Source: Chitinophaga ginsengisegetis
Lineage (GTDB): Bacteria > Bacteroidota > Bacteroidia > Chitinophagales > Chitinophagaceae
NCBI RefSeq assembly: GCF_900168065.1
Contig: NZ_FUZZ01000002.1
Coordinates: forward strand, 434,001 to 498,000
Direction of reading: 5' to 3'
Length of the DNA: 64,000 nucleotides
The position numbers were made by a program, and so were the translations under genes. Of this stretch, positions 60,370-64,000 are shown one piece after another. The notes beneath the pieces are model-generated. The model saw nothing but the letters and a program-made list of their open reading frames with translations. It was not told the origin of the DNA and did not search any database. Each line of letters starts with the position of its first letter. The stretch's first letter is position 1.

Positions 60370-62730
60370 CTATTCGGCATCAAAGGTAGGCTCCTGAGGT
60401 TTTTCAGGACCGGCGTTGTAATTTCCGCCACCACGGTTACCGTCGCGGTTGAAATCACGTCTGTCGCCGCCACCGCGTCTGTCATCACCGCCACGTCTGT
60501 CGTCACGGGGACCACGTCTGTCGCCACGATCACCGCCGCGGTCTCCACGATCGCCACGATCACGGAAGTCGCCTCTGTCGCCACGCTCTTCACGTTCTGG
60601 CCTTTCCACATAACCTTCCGGTTTAGGCATGAGCACTTTGCGGCTCAGCTTAAACTTACCGGTTTTAGGATCGGTACCAGTCAGTTTTACTTTTACTTTT
60701 TCGCCTTCTGTCAGCACACCTTCCATTGTTTCCAGGCGTTTCCAGGAAACTTCAGAGATGTGGAGCAAGCCTTGTTTACCAGGCATGAACTCAACGAAAG
60801 CACCATAAGGCATGATGGATTTTACAACGGATTCATATACTTCACCTACTTCAGGTATCGCAATGATTCCTTTCACCCATGCAACTGCTTTATCAAGACT
60901 TTCTTTCTGAGAAGAGAAGATACTAACTTCACCGGTTTCACCAACTTCTTCGATGTTGATGGTAGTACCGGTTTCCCGTTGGATCTCCTGTATAATTTTA
61001 CCACCGGGTCCGATTACAGCGCCGATAAATTCACGGTCGATGATGATCTTCTCCATGCGTGGTGCATGTGGTTTTGGTTCAGGACGTGCAGCAGGCATTG
61101 CTTCGTACATGGCTTCCACAATATGCAGACGGCCTTTCTTAGCCTGAGCCAGTGCGGAGCGCATTACATCCATGCTTAAACCATCCACTTTAATATCCAT
61201 CTGGATACCCACAATACCATCGCGGGTACCGGTTACTTTAAAGTCCATATCACCCAGGTGATCTTCATCACCGAGGATGTCGGTTAATACTGCCCATTTG
61301 CCATCGGATGCGCGGGAGATAAGACCCATTGCCACACCGGAAACGTGTTTAGGCAGGGGCACACCAGCGTCCATCAGTGCCAGTGAACCGGCACATACGG
61401 TAGCCATAGAGGAAGAACCGTTTGATTCGAGGATATCAGAAACCACCCTTACTGTGTAAGCGTAGTCGCTGCCTGGCATCATTTGCTTCAGTGAGCGCAT
61501 CGCCAGGTTACCATGTCCTACTTCACGACGGCCGGGACCGCGCATCATTTTCACTTCACCTGTAGAGAATGGAGGGAAATTGTAGTGCAGGATAAATTTG
61601 GAATAGTTGGAAACGGCTGCGCTTTCGATCAGCAGTTCATCTTCCGGAGTACCCAGTGTAACGGTAGTCAGCGACTGTGTTTCACCACGGGTAAACAGGG
61701 CGGAACCGTGAGGAGAAGGCAGGATATCTGTTTCCATAGCCAGCGGACGAACCTGATCCAGCGCACGGCCATCCAGACGAACGGATTCATCCAGGATCAT
61801 GTTGCGGATCACTTCTTTTTCCAGGTCATGCAGGTATTCTTTTACCAGTGGCTGGTCTTCTTCCGGTAATTCGCCCAGGTGTTCTTTCAGTTCGGTGCCG
61901 ATGGCAGCAAACGCATCGCTGCGATCGTGCTTGGCTGAAGCTGACTTGGCTACCTGGTAAATTTTATCTTTTGCAAAAGCTTCTACTTTTGCTTTCAGTT
62001 CTTCGTTCTGATGAGGTTGTGCGTATTCACGTTTGCCGGTTACACCTTTCAGGTCACGCAGTTCTTCCTGTGCTTTTACCTGCACCTTGATCGCAGCGTG
62101 TGCTGCTTCAATAGCGAGGATCAGATCTTCTTCCTGGCACTCTTTACTTTCACCTTCCACCATCATGATGTTCTTGTCGGTAGCACCGATGATGAAATCC
62201 ATGTCGGCTTTAGCCAGTTCAGTACGGTTAGGGTTGATCACGAGTTTGCCATCAATGCGCGCTACGCGGCACTCAGAAATAATTTCCTGGATGGGAACGT
62301 CGGATACAGCCAGTGCAGCAGATGCAGCCAGACAGGCCAGTGCATCGGGCATTACTTCGGGATCAGATGAAATCAGGGACACCAGTACCTGAACTTCACA
62401 TAAATAATTGTCGGGGAACAGGGGACGCAGAGCGCGGTCAATCAAACGGGAAATAAGTACCTCGGAATCAGACAACCGGCCTTCACGCTTGAAAAAGGAA
62501 CCCGGGATACGGCCTGCGGATGCAAACTTTTCCTGGTAATCAACTGTAAGGGGGAAGAAAGACTGGCCTGGTTTGGGTTCTTTATTTGCTACCACGGTGG
62601 CCAGCAATATTGAATTCCCTAAACGCACCGTAACGGCACCGTCAGCCTGACGGGCCAACTTGCCGGTTTCGATGGTCACCATACGACCGTCTCCTATATC
62701 GAATTTCACTGAAATAGGTGTCAGATTCAT
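60370..62730 (-). CDS. pnp: Polyribonucleotide nucleotidyltransferase
   Basis: A 786-residue phosphorolytic 3'-5' RNase. Two RNase PH-like domains (about 10-220 and 315-545) with FFPLTVDYQEKFASAGRIPGSFFKREGRLSDSEVL, and the second with FTRGETQSLTTVTLGT and GPGRREVGHGNLAMRSL. A KH domain (about 560-620: IGAVIGPGGKIIQEIQRETGTTINIEE), an S1 domain (about 627-697: YESVVKSIMPYGAFVEFMPGKQGLLHISEVS) and a C-terminal low-complexity tail from about residue 710 follow. The tail is rich in RGD, DRG and RGG repeats. It belongs to the classic rpsO-pnp operon. Confidence 0.96.
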   Translation of the reverse strand: MNLTPISVKFDIGDGRMVTIETGKLARQADGAVTVRLGNSILLATVVANKEPKPGQSFFPLTVDYQEKFASAGRIPGSFFKREGRLSDSEVLISRLIDRALRPLFPDNYLCEVQVLVSLISSDPEVMPDALACLAASAALAVSDVPIQEIISECRVARIDGKLVINPNRTELAKADMDFIIGATDKNIMMVEGESKECQEEDLILAIEAAHAAIKVQVKAQEELRDLKGVTGKREYAQPHQNEELKAKVEAFAKDKIYQVAKSASAKHDRSDAFAAIGTELKEHLGELPEEDQPLVKEYLHDLEKEVIRNMILDESVRLDGRALDQVRPLAMETDILPSPHGSALFTRGETQSLTTVTLGTPEDELLIESAAVSNYSKFILHYNFPPFSTGEVKMMRGPGRREVGHGNLAMRSLKQMMPGSDYAYTVRVVSDILESNGSSSMATVCAGSLALMDAGVPLPKHVSGVAMGLISRASDGKWAVLTDILGDEDHLGDMDFKVTGTRDGIVGIQMDIKVDGLSMDVMRSALAQAKKGRLHIVEAMYEAMPAARPEPKPHAPRMEKIIIDREFIGAVIGPGGKIIQEIQRETGTTINIEEVGETGEVSIFSSQKESLDKAVAWVKGIIAIPEVGEVYESVVKSIMPYGAFVEFMPGKQGLLHISEVSWKRLETMEGVLTEGEKVKVKLTGTDPKTGKFKLSRKVLMPKPEGYVERPEREERGDRGDFRDRGDRGDRGGDRGDRRGPRDDRRGGDDRRGGGDRRDFNRDGNRGGGNYNAGPEKPQEPTFDAE
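60417..60588 (-). repeat. Low-complexity coding repeats for the PNPase RGD/RGG tail
   Basis: Imperfect tandem CGTGGTGAC-type codons (read on the minus strand) encode about 57 residues of alternating Arg, Gly and Asp (RGDRGD, RGGDRR, DRRGG). Purine/GC-rich. The same region translated in another frame gives a Thr/Val/Asp repeat, which is a shadow. Confidence 0.75.
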
Positions 62731-62800
62731 AATAAAGTGAGGATTAAAAATAAAGTTATTCTTTTTTGATCGCTAAAGAACAACAAAAGGTATACATACA

Positions 62801-62835
62801 AAAAAACTATTCCCAACCATATAAGTTGGGAATAG
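62801..62835 (-). terminator. Hairpin between rpsO and pnp
   Basis: Perfect 11-base stem CTATTCCCAAC (62807-62817 with 62825-62835), seven-base loop, followed on the minus strand by six to seven T. It would terminate rpsO or allow processing between rpsO and pnp, reducing pnp read-through. Confidence 0.8.
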
Positions 62836-62854
62836 CGCTATAATTAAGTCATGG

Positions 62855-63127
62855 TTATTTCCTGATACCTAACTTCTCGATGAGGGCACGGTAGCCTGTG
62901 AGGTTGGTTTTAGATAAATAGGAAAGCAAACGCTTTCTCTGGCCAACCATCTTCATCAAACCACGGTGGGTAGAAAAATCTTTTTTGTTTTGTTTCAGGT
63001 GACCGGAAATGCTGTTGATACGCTCAGTCAGCAGTGCGATTTGTGCTTCCACAGAGCCTGTATTTTTTTCGCTTCCACCAAATTCCTTAAAAATATTGGC
63101 TTTCTTTTCAACAGTTAAGTAAGACAT
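62855..63127 (-). CDS. rpsO: 30S ribosomal protein S15
   Basis: About 90 residues from ATG 63127 (MSYLTVEKKANIFKEFGG), the usual S15 length. Conserved stretches: NTGSVEAQIALLTERINSISGHLKQNKKDFSTHRGLMKMVGQRKRLLSYL, which hold the 16S rRNA-binding residues (T-R-G, H-L). Upstream in-frame codons to 63181 begin before the predicted transcription start and are excluded. It is followed by a terminator hairpin and then pnp. Confidence 0.95.
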   Translation of the reverse strand: MSYLTVEKKANIFKEFGGSEKNTGSVEAQIALLTERINSISGHLKQNKKDFSTHRGLMKMVGQRKRLLSYLSKTNLTGYRALIEKLGIRK

Positions 63128-63178
63128 CTTTAAAAATAATAAGTAATAATAATGTTTTTTGTCGCTATTTTTCCGGTG

Positions 63179-63210
63179 CAAAGGTAATTTAAAAAATAGG
63201 AATTACCAAT
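63179..63210 (-). promoter_or_regulatory. Promoter of rpsO
   Basis: On the minus strand TACCTTTG (63179-63186) with an ATTG box at 63207-63210 (20-base spacer). Leader of about 45 bases to the rpsO ATG. Confidence 0.55.
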
Positions 63211-63275
63211 TAACCGGAAATTAATAATAAATGAGGGATAATGTACATCTGTAAGATTTTCTTTCTCAACAACTC

Positions 63276-63971
63276 CTAAGAAGAGAAATTCACAGCTGCA
63301 TTATCCGTTACATGCCCGTTTTCTGTACGCAGTACTCTCGACGGGAATTTCTGTAATACAATGTAATCGTGTGTGGCCATCACTATGGCGGTTCCTTCGC
63401 GGCAGATACGGAATAACAGCTGCATAATACCATCGGAAGTTTCCGGATCCAGGTTACCCGTAGGCTCATCCGCCAGGATCAGTTTTGGCGAATTCAGCAT
63501 AGCACGGGCAATATCCACACGCTGCTGCTCTCCTCCCGATAACTCATACGGCATCTTAAAGCCTTTGGTACCCAACCCCACTTTTTCCAGTACATCCGTG
63601 ATCTTATTCTCCATTTCCTTTGGATCCTGCCAACCGGTTGCCCGGAGCGCAAATTTCAGGTTATCATGCACGTTGCGGTCGGTTAATAACTGAAAATCCT
63701 GGAATACCACACCCAGATTCCGGCGAAGATACGGCACTTTTTTCCAATCCATCTTCTTGAGATCAAAACCCACTACCTGTCCTGTGCCATCATTTAAAGG
63801 TAAATCGCCATACAATGTCTTTAACAAACTGGATTTCCCGGTACCGGTTTTACCAATGAGATATACAAATTCACCCTTATTCACCGTGATGTTCACATCA
63901 GATAATATCAATGAATGGCCCTGGTATATACTGGCGTTTGTTAATTGTATGATAGGTTGTTCAGGCGTCAT
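63276..63971 (-). CDS. FtsE-like ABC transporter ATP-binding protein
   Basis: A 231-residue ABC ATPase. Walker A LIGKTGTGKSSLLK, Q-loop GVVFQDFQLL, signature ELSGGEQQRVDIARAM, Walker B LILADEPTGNLD and H-loop VMATHDY. The pattern KTGTGKS and the short length fit FtsE, which with the membrane protein FtsX controls cell-wall hydrolase activity at division, rather than LolD. The neighbouring ftsX is not visible; the window ends 29 bases upstream of the start. Confidence 0.85.
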   Translation of the reverse strand: MTPEQPIIQLTNASIYQGHSLILSDVNITVNKGEFVYLIGKTGTGKSSLLKTLYGDLPLNDGTGQVVGFDLKKMDWKKVPYLRRNLGVVFQDFQLLTDRNVHDNLKFALRATGWQDPKEMENKITDVLEKVGLGTKGFKMPYELSGGEQQRVDIARAMLNSPKLILADEPTGNLDPETSDGIMQLLFRICREGTAIVMATHDYIVLQKFPSRVLRTENGHVTDNAAVNFSS

Positions 63972-64000
63972 GTCCTTTCTGTTTTTTACGGTCTGTGCGG

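Noticed and set aside
1..64000. tRNA, rRNA, CRISPR array, integrase or transposase genes
   Set aside because: Scanning gaps by eye found no TPsiC-like GTTCGAATC loops, no spaced short direct repeats and no transposase motifs; small RNAs could still be missed.

Overview
The window looks like ordinary chromosome of a Bacteroidota bacterium, most likely a Chitinophaga-like member of the Chitinophagaceae. This rests on the protein families present (DUF4136 lipoprotein, DUF1343/NamZ, CarboxypepD_reg-like protein, ExbB/ExbD pair, LysM plus RlpA-like protein, lipoprotein-anchored RND pump), on many starts preceded by the Bacteroidota -7 promoter motif TAnnTTTG, and on weak Shine-Dalgarno sequences. 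The lineage is an inference; no rRNA or tRNA gene is present to confirm it. I see no transposase, integrase, CRISPR array, tRNA or rRNA. Gene density is high and no gene-free stretch exceeds 300 bases.

Layout. 1-10.3 kb: mixed housekeeping and envelope genes (DUF2130 end, HAD phosphatase, DUF4136 lipoprotein, beta-barrel protein, ApbE, glutaryl-CoA-type dehydrogenase, YciI-like protein, pyrF, PaiB-like protein, Mrp, CarboxypepD_reg protein, 3-hydroxybutyryl-CoA dehydrogenase). 10.4-18.7 kb: an accessory island on the minus strand that reads vgrG, a 456-residue helical-repeat protein, a 1442-residue Rhs polymorphic toxin, then a 203-residue candidate immunity protein. It looks like an orphan type VI secretion effector module. 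18.9-32.4 kb: yigZ/ribD diverging from prmC, exbB-exbD, pepT, metE, a CWC protein, an FKBP isomerase, NamZ, fmt, a LysM/DPBB protein and an RsmF-like methyltransferase. 32.6-35.7 kb: three-gene pntAA-pntAB-pntB transhydrogenase. 35.7-45.6 kb: nearly the whole C5 heme pathway, hemH-hemG on the minus strand diverging from hemA-hemC-hemD-hemE-hemF-hemB-hemL on the plus strand. 45.7-52.0 kb: a small secreted protein followed by a tripartite RND efflux operon. 52.0-60.3 kb: esterase, methyltransferase, glycosyltransferase, an unknown exported coiled protein, oxyR, an M48 metalloprotease lipoprotein, plsY, prmA and a small exported protein. 60.3-64 kb: rpsO-pnp and an FtsE-like ATPase.

How it fits together. 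The heme cluster carries oxygen-dependent coproporphyrinogen oxidase (HemF) and a HemY-type protoporphyrinogen oxidase, and with OxyR it suggests an aerobic respiring cell. The most unusual items are the VgrG/Rhs effector island and two copies of a nested palindromic element (about 165 and 190 bases) at 29649-29811 and 32470-32660 that share outer arms and look like a dispersed repeat family. Several gene starts given here are shorter than the longest open frame, because a conserved -7 element or family alignment places the start downstream; each entry says so.
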